Assembly (NCBI GenBank): GCA_963701715.1 | Contig: CAVPAX010000004.1 | Location: 1-64,000 of the forward strand | Reading direction: 5' to 3' | Length of the DNA: 64,000 bases | DNA from: Methylotenera_A sp963701715 | GTDB taxonomy: Bacteria > Pseudomonadota > Gammaproteobacteria > Burkholderiales > Methylophilaceae | Shown here: positions 53,015 to 61,479 of the stretch, piece after piece | Position numbering within the stretch: the first letter of the stretch is position 1 | Layout: each line of letters starts with the position of its first letter | Position numbers and translations under genes: made by a program | Notes under the pieces: model-generated | What the model saw: the letters and a program-made list of their open reading frames with translations, nothing else | The model's database searches: none | What the model was told of the DNA's origin: nothing

Positions 53015-53461
53015 ATGACACAAGATCAACTCCCTCGTGGATTCGAGCCTCTCAATAAAGTTGCGATTAAAGCTATGCTTTGGCTCAACGGATTTGCCCA
53101 CATAGTCATCGGCTTGGCGCTGGCTATTGCCGTTGTCATGTTTACATGGCTTTTTTTTCAGGATGTGCAAAATGCTGCCTACGCACATAATCTTGTGCAC
53201 GGCTTTTTACACGCACTTGGTACGTTAATGTTGCTGTGGTCTATTTCAGCGCTTATTTCTGCCGAAATACGCTACTTAATGGGCAGCAAACTGCAAGTCG
53301 AAACGTTTATAGAAGTAGTTCTCGTGCTTTTCTTGCGGAAACTCATAGTGATGCCAGTGCAAGATGCAAGTCCGACCTTTGAAGAAATTAGCATGTGGGT
53401 GGGTGGTGCTTTTGTTTTAGGCTTAATTTACGTTTTAGTGCGCTGGGCTGATAAAAGCTGA
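53015..53461 (+). CDS. PsiE-family membrane protein
   Basis: A 148-residue protein with four membrane helices, resembling the phosphate-starvation-inducible PsiE family. Typical features are LVHGFLHALGTLMLLWSISA and EVVLVLFLRKLIVMPVQDAS. Function is unknown. It starts divergently from pirin and precedes tadA by 25 bases. Confidence 0.78.
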   Translation: MTQDQLPRGFEPLNKVAIKAMLWLNGFAHIVIGLALAIAVVMFTWLFFQDVQNAAYAHNLVHGFLHALGTLMLLWSISALISAEIRYLMGSKLQVETFIEVVLVLFLRKLIVMPVQDASPTFEEISMWVGGAFVLGLIYVLVRWADKS

Positions 53462-53486
53462 CAGGAAAGATAGATAGAAGCTTAGT

Positions 53487-53963
53487 ATGTCAGCCGGTAG
53501 TAAGACAGATGCAGACTTTATGCAACAGGCGCTTGAATTAGCGCATGAAGCCGCTAAAAATAATGAAGTGCCTGTAGGTGCAATTGTCGTCAAAGATAGC
53601 GTGGTGATTGGCCATGGCAGCAATACTCCAATTGGTTTGCACGACCCAACAGCGCATGCTGAAATTATTGCCATGCGCGAAGCAGCAAGGCATTTAGGCA
53701 ACTACAGATTGGTCGGATGCACGCTGTACGTAACGCTGGAACCCTGCGCCATGTGCAGTGGTGCAATACAACATGCACGTATTGCAAGACTGATTTACGG
53801 TGCGAGCGACCCGAAAACAGGCGCTTGCGGCAGTGTTGTTAACTTAATGGCTGAAACCAAACTCAACCACCATACTGAAGTCTCAGGTGGAATCTTGGCT
53901 GATGAATGTGGCGAGGTGTTGTCGGATTTTTTCAAGCAGCGCAGATCAAATAATACTCAATAA
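53487..53963 (+). CDS. tadA: tRNA-specific adenosine deaminase
   Basis: TadA converts A34 to inosine in tRNA-Arg(ACG). The 158-residue protein has the zinc/proton site HAEIIAMREAAR (H-A-E, ~56-58) and PCAMCSGAIQHARI (~86-99). Sequence flanking the motifs (NNEVPVGAIVV, YGASDPKTGACGSV) is diagnostic of TadA. A strong terminator follows at once. Confidence 0.96.
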   Translation: MSAGSKTDADFMQQALELAHEAAKNNEVPVGAIVVKDSVVIGHGSNTPIGLHDPTAHAEIIAMREAARHLGNYRLVGCTLYVTLEPCAMCSGAIQHARIARLIYGASDPKTGACGSVVNLMAETKLNHHTEVSGGILADECGEVLSDFFKQRRSNNTQ

Positions 53964-53966
53964 AAA

Positions 53967-53984
53967 AACCCGCCGAAGCGGGTT
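53967..53984. terminator. Terminator after tadA
   Basis: AACCCGC and GCGGGTT with a CGAA tetraloop, preceded by a run of A and followed by TCTTTT. It probably serves tadA and the convergent Bax-inhibitor-like gene. Confidence 0.88.
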
Positions 53985-54015
53985 CTTTTGCGGTTTTTTT
54001 ATAACGAAAACCTAC

Positions 54016-54702
54016 TTAATCATTGTTGCCCATTAAGCCCATTAACAACTGCAACAAGCTGGTAAACAGGTTGTAAATGCTCATGTATAAGCTCAGTGTA
54101 GCCATGATATAGTTAGTTTCACCGCCTGTGACGATGCGGCTCACGTCATACAAAATAAAGCCCGAGAACAGTAGCACACCCACGCCGGAAAGTGCTAATG
54201 TCATTGCTGGGACTTGTAAAAAGATATTGGCTAGCGAAGCCACGATCAATAATATAATACCCACCAATAAGAATTTCCCCATAAAGCTGAAATCCTTTTT
54301 GGTCGTTGTTGCTATGCCAGCCATAGTCATCAATATGACGCCTGTACCACCCGCTGCCAAGCCAACAATTTGTGCACCGTTACTTAAATGTAGTGCGAAT
54401 TGCAGAATCGGCCCTAACATCAAGCCCAGTAAAAATGTCAGGCCAAGTAATAACACGACACCAACGCTGCTGTTACGGTTCGCAGAAATCGCTGCAAACA
54501 TGCCGAACATTACCGCTATTGCACCAACTGCAAACATAAACGGATGCTCAGCCGCAAATGCAAAATTAGTTTTCATACCGACCATTGCGCCAATTACAGT
54601 TGGTATCATGGTCAAGCCAAGCATGGCGTAGGTGTTACGCAACACCTTGTTTTGTGTAGCTAAACTGCCTTCACGGCCTAATACTTGAATATTATCTGAC
54701 AT
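54016..54702 (-). CDS. Bax inhibitor-1/YccA-family membrane protein
   Basis: A 228-residue protein with seven membrane helices. The family's features are RNTYAMLGLTMIPTVIGAMV (~22-41), DVSRIVTGGETNYIMATLSL and LYMSIYNLFTSLLQLLMG near the end. YccA-type proteins interact with FtsH or act as pH-sensitive calcium leak channels. AAGGAAA before the ATG at 54702 fixes the start; a longer frame would run into the recJ end. Confidence 0.93.
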   Translation of the reverse strand: MSDNIQVLGREGSLATQNKVLRNTYAMLGLTMIPTVIGAMVGMKTNFAFAAEHPFMFAVGAIAVMFGMFAAISANRNSSVGVVLLLGLTFLLGLMLGPILQFALHLSNGAQIVGLAAGGTGVILMTMAGIATTTKKDFSFMGKFLLVGIILLIVASLANIFLQVPAMTLALSGVGVLLFSGFILYDVSRIVTGGETNYIMATLSLYMSIYNLFTSLLQLLMGLMGNND

Positions 54703-54769
54703 TACTATTTCCTTATAAAAACTTGCCAAATGGCAACACAGCATAAGATAGCGATTATTAGCAAAAGTT

Positions 54770-56467
54770 TCAAGTGAAATTATTGTTAAAAACATGCTTT
54801 ATTTGCAACTGCAGGCTCTGCAACCCATTGTATTCATTGGCTTCCAGTATATATGCCGCCATGATATTTCCACCCAGCTCTTCGGCATAATTAAAATAAA
54901 TCGCATCAAAACGTCTTTGCTCTTTTTCCAGAATTAATTTTGAGTGCTTTTCACCTAAAATACGCTGCTGGATAACCTTGAACGTATCGTTAAAAACCGG
55001 TTGCGGAAAGCCTTGACCCCACACGCTGGAGGCTAATATCCATGCGGTCTCCAGGCCGATGGATTTTTCATTCAAACTGCCATCAGTTTCCATCACTGCT
55101 TGCAAATCCGCTTCGTTGAGCAACTCGCGCGCGACACCCTCGAACGCGTGTTGAAATGCTGCAAAATCGCTTTCTTTAATGCTCAAGCCCGCCGCCATGG
55201 CGTGGCCGCCAAACTTGATGATGAGCCGCGGATGCTGTTTGGTGACCAGATCCAGTGCATCACGTAGGTGCAAACCGGCTATGGAGCGGCCAGAGCCTTT
55301 CAATTCGCCCTCTCCGGCTTTCGCAAAGACAATGGTCGGCCGGTGATATTTTTCCTTCAAGCGCGAGGCTAAAATGCCGATGACGCCCTGATGATAGTCC
55401 GCGTGGTAAATACTTAGAGAGTATTGACTTGCAACTTCTATATTTTCTAACGTAATCAATGCATTATCTTGCATATCCGCCTCGATATTGCGCCGCTCCA
55501 TATTCAATTCATGCAGCGTTTGCGCCTTTTGCAGCGCATCTGCTTCGGTTTCTGCCAACAAACAGGCAATGCCAAGCCGCATGTCGTCCAGCCTGCCCGC
55601 GGCGTTGAGGCGCGGCCCGACTGTAAAACCAAAATCCTGCGCCGTGACTTTTTCGGGCGATTTTCCAGCAATTTTGAGCAAGGCCGAGATTCCCGCACAA
55701 CCTGCATTGGCGCGAATTCTGCGTAAGCCTTGCTCAACCAGAATACGGTTGTTGGTGTCTAACTTCACCAAATCCGCCACCGTGCCTAAGGCGACCAAAT
55801 CGAGCAACTCGGTCAAATTGGGCTCAGGTTTGTCAGCAAACTCGCCTCGACCACGCAGCTCTGCACGCAAAGCCAACAGTACATAAAACATCACGCCGAC
55901 GCCCGCGAGATTTTTACTGGGGAAATCACAACCATGCTGATTCGGATTCACGATACAAGCCGCATTCGGCTTGATTTCCGCAGGCAAATGGTGATCAGTA
56001 ATTAGCACTTGCAAGTCTAATAAATTTGCCGCTTCCACGCCATCGACACTGGCAATACCGTTATCGACGGTGATTAAAATGTCGGGGTTTAAAGTAGCTG
56101 CAAGCTGAACGATTTCCGGCGTTAAGCCGTAGCCATATTCAAAGCGATTGGGTACTAAAAAATCCACCTGCGCACCCATGCTACGCAACCCTTTTACTGC
56201 AACGGCCGTCGCCGTTGCACCGTCTGCATCGTAATCGCCAATGACCAGTAATTTTTTGTTTTCAGCAATCGCATCTGCCAATAACCGCGCCATTTTCGGT
56301 GCGTTGGTAAGCTGTTCCGGCGAAATAATGCCGCTTAATGAAGTTTCCAGCTCAGTTTTATTCGTCACGCCGCGCGCCGCGTAGAGTCTCGCAAGTAGCG
56401 GATTAACTCCTTCTGCAACGAGCGCAGAAACGATTGTTTCATCGACTTGGCGTTGCTTTACTTTCAT
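54770..56467 (-). CDS. recJ: Single-stranded-DNA-specific exonuclease RecJ
   Basis: RecJ is a 5'-3' exonuclease in recombination and mismatch repair. The 565-residue DHH phosphoesterase has VIGDYDADGATATAVAVKGL (~69-88), ITVDNGIAS, ITDHHLP (DHH), and a DHHA1 domain with KFGGHAMAAGLSI. An OB-fold is C-terminal. The ATG at 56467 overlaps the preceding stop (ATGA), which fixes the start over an ATG nine codons earlier. Confidence 0.95.
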   Translation of the reverse strand: MKVKQRQVDETIVSALVAEGVNPLLARLYAARGVTNKTELETSLSGIISPEQLTNAPKMARLLADAIAENKKLLVIGDYDADGATATAVAVKGLRSMGAQVDFLVPNRFEYGYGLTPEIVQLAATLNPDILITVDNGIASVDGVEAANLLDLQVLITDHHLPAEIKPNAACIVNPNQHGCDFPSKNLAGVGVMFYVLLALRAELRGRGEFADKPEPNLTELLDLVALGTVADLVKLDTNNRILVEQGLRRIRANAGCAGISALLKIAGKSPEKVTAQDFGFTVGPRLNAAGRLDDMRLGIACLLAETEADALQKAQTLHELNMERRNIEADMQDNALITLENIEVASQYSLSIYHADYHQGVIGILASRLKEKYHRPTIVFAKAGEGELKGSGRSIAGLHLRDALDLVTKQHPRLIIKFGGHAMAAGLSIKESDFAAFQHAFEGVARELLNEADLQAVMETDGSLNEKSIGLETAWILASSVWGQGFPQPVFNDTFKVIQQRILGEKHSKLILEKEQRRFDAIYFNYAEELGGNIMAAYILEANEYNGLQSLQLQIKHVFNNNFT

Positions 56468-56955
56468 GCGATTTGTCCAAGGCCATAGCACCACAGACTA
56501 CTGATAACTGGGAGATTTTTTGTCTCACGCGCAACATTGACAGAATGCGCGAACAACAACATTTGCAACTCATTTTGAAATTTCGCCCATTGCATCGCGC
56601 CTGCGCCTTTGGGCAGATATGCGCTGACATCCTGATTAAATGCGGCTTCTGGCATACTGGTTTCAATTTCAGGATTATTTTCCAAACGCAAAAACCAAGT
56701 GTTTTCATGCCAGAAGAACTGCATTTCATCTGCGCCAAAGTGCCTGTTGAATGCGGTTGTCAGGGCGTCGATTTCATCATGTTCTAAAGGTAAGGGAACA
56801 GGCTCTGCAAGGCTAAAGCTATCGCGCTGCAACACCAAGTGCACTGGCGTAGCATACAGCCAGAAATAGTCACCTGCTTTGTTTCCAGCCTGCTGCCAAG
56901 CCAATGCAGCGTTAAGTTTTTTGGTTTGGAATATTTTTTTAAGAAAGGCAAACAT
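56464..56955 (-). CDS. RpfE/COG4255-like protein, short form
   Basis: A 163-residue protein whose C-terminal part resembles the RpfE-type family often found next to recJ (TPVHLVLQRDSFSLAEP, LLFAHSVNVARETKNLPVIS, then LWCYGLGQ in place of the usual LWFWGGG). Family members are, from memory, about twice as long, so this looks N-terminally and C-terminally shortened. It may be a reduced but functional version or a decaying gene. It is coupled to recJ by an ATGA overlap. Function is unknown. Confidence 0.6.
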   Translation of the reverse strand: MFAFLKKIFQTKKLNAALAWQQAGNKAGDYFWLYATPVHLVLQRDSFSLAEPVPLPLEHDEIDALTTAFNRHFGADEMQFFWHENTWFLRLENNPEIETSMPEAAFNQDVSAYLPKGAGAMQWAKFQNELQMLLFAHSVNVARETKNLPVISSLWCYGLGQIA

Positions 56956-57000
56956 GCGCCATTTTAACATCTAAGCCACATAATGAGCGCGCAGTAAAAT

Positions 57001-57019
57001 AGCCGCTTATTAGGCGGCT
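57001..57019. terminator. Hairpin after the glycine-zipper gene
   Basis: AGCCGC and GCGGCT with a 7-base loop, followed on the minus strand by ATTTTA. It probably ends the minus-strand gene at 57068-57688. Confidence 0.65.
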
Positions 57020-57067
57020 TTCTTACTTACTTGAGTAAAACCTTAATTTAGGGAGCTAAAATCAAAG

Positions 57068-57688
57068 TTACCAGTAATTTCTGTCATGATGTTTACGGTG
57101 ACCATGTTTATAACCACGGCCTCTGTATCCATCGTGACCTGAGTTGTAGCTCACTTGCGTCACATAACCGTTAGGCCTTACCTGTATATGCACAGGGATA
57201 AAACGACCTGGATCTTCGTTGGTTACTGTGGAGTATTGGCGACCGTTGTACTCGTAGTTCACCAAATATCCTGCAGGCACCTTGCTCCAATTGTCTACCA
57301 TCTCACATGTTTCCACCGGGCGTGTCACCACACGCTCATAACCACGATAATCACGGCCATTGTTATCCACGCGGTCACCCACGATGGCACCGACACCAGC
57401 ACCCACAGCGGCGGCGGCTACACGACCATTACCACGGCCAATCGTGCTACCCAATAAACCACCGGTGACACCACCGATAATCGCACCACCTACTGAACGT
57501 TGCGGTGCTTGGTAAACGCTTTCACGTACATACTCAGTATGACATTCCTGACGTGGTGTGTTCACACGCTCAAATTGCGGTGTGACTGAAATCACACGTG
57601 CGCGATCTTCATAAGCATCATCATGGCTTGCTAATGCAGGCAATGAAACAGTCGCAGCAATTAAACCAATCAATAATGTTTGACGCAT
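57068..57688 (-). CDS. Glycine-zipper outer-membrane-associated protein
   Basis: A 206-residue exported protein. A signal peptide ends at ALA-SH (~residue 21). A glycine zipper spans ~67-105 (VGGAIIGGVTGGLLGSTIG, then AAVGAGVGAIVGD), as in the Rick_17kDa/SlyB-like 2TM family. The C-terminus is rich in Tyr, Gly and His (HRKHHDRNYW), possibly metal-binding. GGAG before the ATG at 57688 sets the start. The family is thought to sit in the outer membrane; the exact role is unknown. Confidence 0.82.
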   Translation of the reverse strand: MRQTLLIGLIAATVSLPALASHDDAYEDRARVISVTPQFERVNTPRQECHTEYVRESVYQAPQRSVGGAIIGGVTGGLLGSTIGRGNGRVAAAAVGAGVGAIVGDRVDNNGRDYRGYERVVTRPVETCEMVDNWSKVPAGYLVNYEYNGRQYSTVTNEDPGRFIPVHIQVRPNGYVTQVSYNSGHDGYRGRGYKHGHRKHHDRNYW

Positions 57689-58010
57689 TTTAAATCTCCT
57701 CAATTAATCTGCCCTTTTTACCTGCCAACAAAATGTCGGTTAAAAGTATCGTGCAGATGAACAGATAACGAAGTGATATTTTTAATCGCCGACAGAAAAT
57801 TACAAATTAATGATTTTCATTAGGCGCGATTTTAATGCATCTAAAAAAACGATATGTTCTGCAGGCCAATATCCATGGGTGTTCCACAGAATATCGTTGC
57901 TATGTGACGTTTGTCTTCCCACTGTGTGACTGAAGTTACTGTGCGAAGTTTTTAAGCGCCTATACTTGTCCCACATGCCGCAATAGACGGCAAAACCTAA
58001 CTACTGGAGA
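57689..58010. other. Divergent intergenic region
   Basis: About 320 bases between divergent genes. TATACT at 57961-57966 could be a -10 box for the pentapeptide protein, but no good -35 matches. No other element was recognised. Confidence 0.4.
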
Positions 58011-59060
58011 ATGATGATGAGAATTTTAAAGACAATACTATCTGGCGCAACGCTGCTATTCAGCAGCATTGCATTTGCCGGAGAATTCGGCGACCACTGC
58101 ACCACCGGTTTATCAAAAGGCTCGCTGGTCAAGACAAAATGTGAAATTAACGAGTTATATAAAGGCAAAACCTATTGCTTTGGTAATGAAGGTGCGCGCG
58201 ATTCATTTTTGCTTGACCCAGACAACACGATTGCCAATGCCGCCGCGTTTTATGCCAAAAATAAAGAACTTGAGCGTGAAAAAATAAGCCAGGCAGATGC
58301 ACTAAAGCAAATCAATAGCAAAACTTGTGACCTGAGCAATAAAGACATGGGTTATTTAGTGTTTAACGGTATGGATTTACGCCATTGCAATATGCAGAAC
58401 GTTAGTTTCTTTGGTGCTGAGTTAATGGGCGCTAATTTAAGTGGCGCCAATTTACAAAAAAGTTATTTGAATTTGGCCAGACTAGAAAACGCGGATTTAA
58501 GCAATGCCAATTTAACTGATGCCACTATATTTCAAGCTATTTTTGACAAAACAAATTTTCAAGGTGCCAACCTTACCAATGCACGCATGATAGGGACGCT
58601 GGGCAGTGTGGATATGAGCAATGCCACCATTAAAAACGGTCGCTTTGGCTTGGACATTGGCAACCAGCCGATGGGTGCGATGCGCTTTGATGCGATTGGC
58701 GGCAATTTTTCCAATACCAATTTTGAAGGCGCAGACATCAATCGTTCCAATTTTAAATTTGCCAATTTCCGCAATGCTAACTTACGCAATACCGACTTGT
58801 TTCGCGCAGATTTCAGCAAAGCCGATTTAACTGGCGCAGACATTACCGGCGCCAAGATGGGCGAAGCGATTCTGGATGAAACAATTATGACCGATGTAAA
58901 GGGCTTGGAAGCCATTAAAGGCTATGATGAAGCGAAAGGTAAATGTGTTAATTGCGCACTGGTGGCGAAGGTGCCAGAAACAAAAAAGTTGAGTGATGCC
59001 GACATGGTATTGGCTGAGAATCCAGCCAAGAATTTTTGCAGAATGGGCGCCCGTTACTAA
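58011..59060 (+). CDS. Exported pentapeptide-repeat protein
   Basis: A 349-residue protein with a signal peptide at 1-23 (cut after AFA). An N-terminal ~95-residue region contains Cys pairs and a YHS-like segment (TYCFGNEGARDSFLLDPDN). A beta-helix of A(D/N)LXX repeats spans ~110-300 (ANLSGANLQ, ADLSNANLTDA, ADLTGADITGA), and the C-terminus has a CVNC pair. Such right-handed quadrilateral helices act as binding scaffolds; the partner is unknown. GGAG precedes three tandem ATGs. Confidence 0.85.
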   Translation: MMMRILKTILSGATLLFSSIAFAGEFGDHCTTGLSKGSLVKTKCEINELYKGKTYCFGNEGARDSFLLDPDNTIANAAAFYAKNKELEREKISQADALKQINSKTCDLSNKDMGYLVFNGMDLRHCNMQNVSFFGAELMGANLSGANLQKSYLNLARLENADLSNANLTDATIFQAIFDKTNFQGANLTNARMIGTLGSVDMSNATIKNGRFGLDIGNQPMGAMRFDAIGGNFSNTNFEGADINRSNFKFANFRNANLRNTDLFRADFSKADLTGADITGAKMGEAILDETIMTDVKGLEAIKGYDEAKGKCVNCALVAKVPETKKLSDADMVLAENPAKNFCRMGARY

Positions 59061-59068
59061 GATAGCTC

Positions 59069-59725
59069 TTAGCTGTTGGCTAATTTCTCCAGCTTGGCGC
59101 GGTCAGTAATTTCCACCTGGCCGCGTCCAAGCGCTACCCAACCTTTCTGCTCAAAACGTTTCAGCTGACGACTTACCACCTCGCGGGCGGTGCCCAGTTC
59201 ATCCGCTATAAGTTGATGTGTTCTACTTATTGTTTCGTTGCCGGCATCCAGCAATAGCTTGGCTAAGCGCGCATCTAAACTATGGAATGCCACCTCATCC
59301 AGCAACACGATTAGATCGCTAATTAATGCGCCATAATTAGTCATCACAAAGCGGCGAAACACGGGCGAATCTATCATCATTTGGTTAAATGCAGCGGTGG
59401 GAATAATCACATCACGAATAGGCTCTTCTACAATGGTGGATGCAGGGTAATTGCTGTTGCCTAATAAGCATGTCGTAGTAATTACGCAGGTTTCTCCTGC
59501 GGCAACGCGGTACAGTAAAATCTCGCGTCCAGAGGATGACATTTTGTAAACGCGTGATTGCCCAGCAAGCCGCATCACATAAGCACCGCAGGTGCCGCCT
59601 TCATGATAGCCAATTGTACCTACCGGCGCTTCTACAATTCTTGCCGATTTAGCTAAAATATCACGCGCATGCGCCTCTAACTGCAATAATGGCGGAAAGC
59701 TCTCCAGCCAAGCCAAATTCTCCAT
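59069..59725 (-). CDS. Crp/Fnr-family transcriptional regulator
   Basis: A 218-residue regulator with an N-terminal cNMP-like barrel (~20-135) and a C-terminal winged helix (~160-215; TISRTHQLIADELGTAREVV then SRQLKRFEQKGW). Cysteines in GGTCGAYVM and ETCVITTTCLLG do not form the FNR cluster pattern, so a different signal is likely. It is convergent with the pentapeptide gene, 8 bases apart. Confidence 0.87.
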   Translation of the reverse strand: MENLAWLESFPPLLQLEAHARDILAKSARIVEAPVGTIGYHEGGTCGAYVMRLAGQSRVYKMSSSGREILLYRVAAGETCVITTTCLLGNSNYPASTIVEEPIRDVIIPTAAFNQMMIDSPVFRRFVMTNYGALISDLIVLLDEVAFHSLDARLAKLLLDAGNETISRTHQLIADELGTAREVVSRQLKRFEQKGWVALGRGQVEITDRAKLEKLANS

Positions 59726-59823
59726 TTTCAGTCCCCTAAAAGCTGACTTAATTATTATTTAAACTACAAACTGTCAGCGTTCCCATATTGTTACAACATC
59801 TTCACATAATTGCTACAAAAACA

Positions 59824-61281
59824 TTAATCTCTGATTAAACTTTTAATCATCTCCAAGCCAAAACCAACACCAAACCCATTCACATCGCTTTGCACCGCAC
59901 CTAAACCGTCTTTGCGATTAGTGCTGGACAAATCGGCATGCAGCCAAGCGACATCGTTTTCGATGAACTTACCCATGAAACGTGCCGCATGCATATGATC
60001 ACCACCACCTTCCAGCGTGCACTGTTTAATATCGGCAATATCACTATCCAAGTCGCTGTCCATATCTTCTTCGTATGGAAAAGCTACAATGCGTTCCCCA
60101 GCTGCGGCGCCTGCATCTATTGCCTTGCAGGCAAGTTCAGGCCTGTTTGCAACCACACCACTCATGCGATCTGTCACTGCCACCGCCATACTGCCCGTTA
60201 GAGTAGCATAATCCAGAATCGCATCCGGCTTTTGGCGACTTGCGAGAGTGAGTGTATCCGCCAGCACCATGCGACCTTCTGCATCTGTATGTACAATCTC
60301 AATCGTCATGCCATTCAGCGCCGTCACTACATCATTTTGTTTATAAGCCAGTGGGCTGATGTGGTTTTGTGCAATAGCCAGCCAGCAATCAAGCCTAACA
60401 GGTAACTTTTGTAATGTCGCAGCTGTTAAAATACCCAGCGCTGCCGCACTGCCATTCATATCTTCATGCATGCCCTGCATATATTTGGCAGGCTTTAGGT
60501 TATGTCCACCGGTATCAAAACAGATACCCTTCCCAACTAAGGCAATGTGTTTTTTTGTAGCTTTGGGGCTATAGGTTAAATGCACGATTGCTGCATCTTG
60601 TGGGTCAGATCCCTGCCCCACAGCATAAAAAGCCCCTGCCCCCATTTTTTTAAGCGCAGACATATCAAACTCTTCGCACGACCAGCCATGCTCTTTTGCA
60701 AGCATTTTTACTTTCTCACGATAAATCGTTGGAGTAAGCTCATTCGGCGGCAGCATGGTCAAACTGCGACAAAGCGTATTGCCTGCAACACGAGCATTGA
60801 CATCATCATAGTCATGATCTGCTTTGTAGCCATAAATATTGATTGCCTTGAGCGGCCTATGTTTGATTTCTTTTTTACGAATAGGCAATTCTGCGGCATT
60901 CACAGTAGCCACATAATATGCAGCACAAGCATTTGCCTCACGCTCGGCTTCATTGCCAAACACACAAATCGCCAAGGTTTCCGGCTGCTCACTTAACAAA
61001 GGCTTTACTGCTTTACGCAGCAAGGTATGTTTTTGAAATATGCTCTGTTTTTCATCTAACAACACAAAACTGACCACGCCGCCATTAGGTAAATCAACCG
61101 TTATTGGTGATTTATTTAAATCCTTATACTCACTTTTAGTACGTTCAAGCTTATTCTTTAGTACTTTGGCAAAAGGATAGTCATTTTTTGCATTTTCACT
61201 CAATACAAAAAGTATATGATTTATTGAAGATAACGTATTTTCACTGCAAATATCGGCATATTGCATTAATTTTAACAACAT
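59824..61281 (-). CDS. M17 leucyl aminopeptidase-family peptidase
   Basis: A 485-residue cytosolic metallopeptidase that removes N-terminal residues. The catalytic domain has the metal Lys/Asp in VGKGICFDTGGHNLKPAKYM (~245-264), the second Asp in HEDMNGSAA, and the signature HTDAEGRMVLADTLTL (~333-348), which has His instead of the usual Asn. A TTGCTA-16-TATATA promoter is plausible upstream. AAGGGA precedes the ATG. Confidence 0.92.
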   Translation of the reverse strand: MLLKLMQYADICSENTLSSINHILFVLSENAKNDYPFAKVLKNKLERTKSEYKDLNKSPITVDLPNGGVVSFVLLDEKQSIFQKHTLLRKAVKPLLSEQPETLAICVFGNEAEREANACAAYYVATVNAAELPIRKKEIKHRPLKAINIYGYKADHDYDDVNARVAGNTLCRSLTMLPPNELTPTIYREKVKMLAKEHGWSCEEFDMSALKKMGAGAFYAVGQGSDPQDAAIVHLTYSPKATKKHIALVGKGICFDTGGHNLKPAKYMQGMHEDMNGSAAALGILTAATLQKLPVRLDCWLAIAQNHISPLAYKQNDVVTALNGMTIEIVHTDAEGRMVLADTLTLASRQKPDAILDYATLTGSMAVAVTDRMSGVVANRPELACKAIDAGAAAGERIVAFPYEEDMDSDLDSDIADIKQCTLEGGGDHMHAARFMGKFIENDVAWLHADLSSTNRKDGLGAVQSDVNGFGVGFGLEMIKSLIRD

Positions 61282-61479
61282 TTAATCGTCCCTTACTCTT
61301 ATATAATATCTAAGACAAAGATAGCAAAACCACCATTTGTTATTCTATATAACTATGTTTTAACTTGACCAAAATCCTTAAAAAAGCCACACTTACAGCT
61401 TTATAGAACATTCTTAATTCACGTTTGTAATTTGCGTAAATTATACGCTCACCAAACGCGACACGGAGAAATCTCACGC

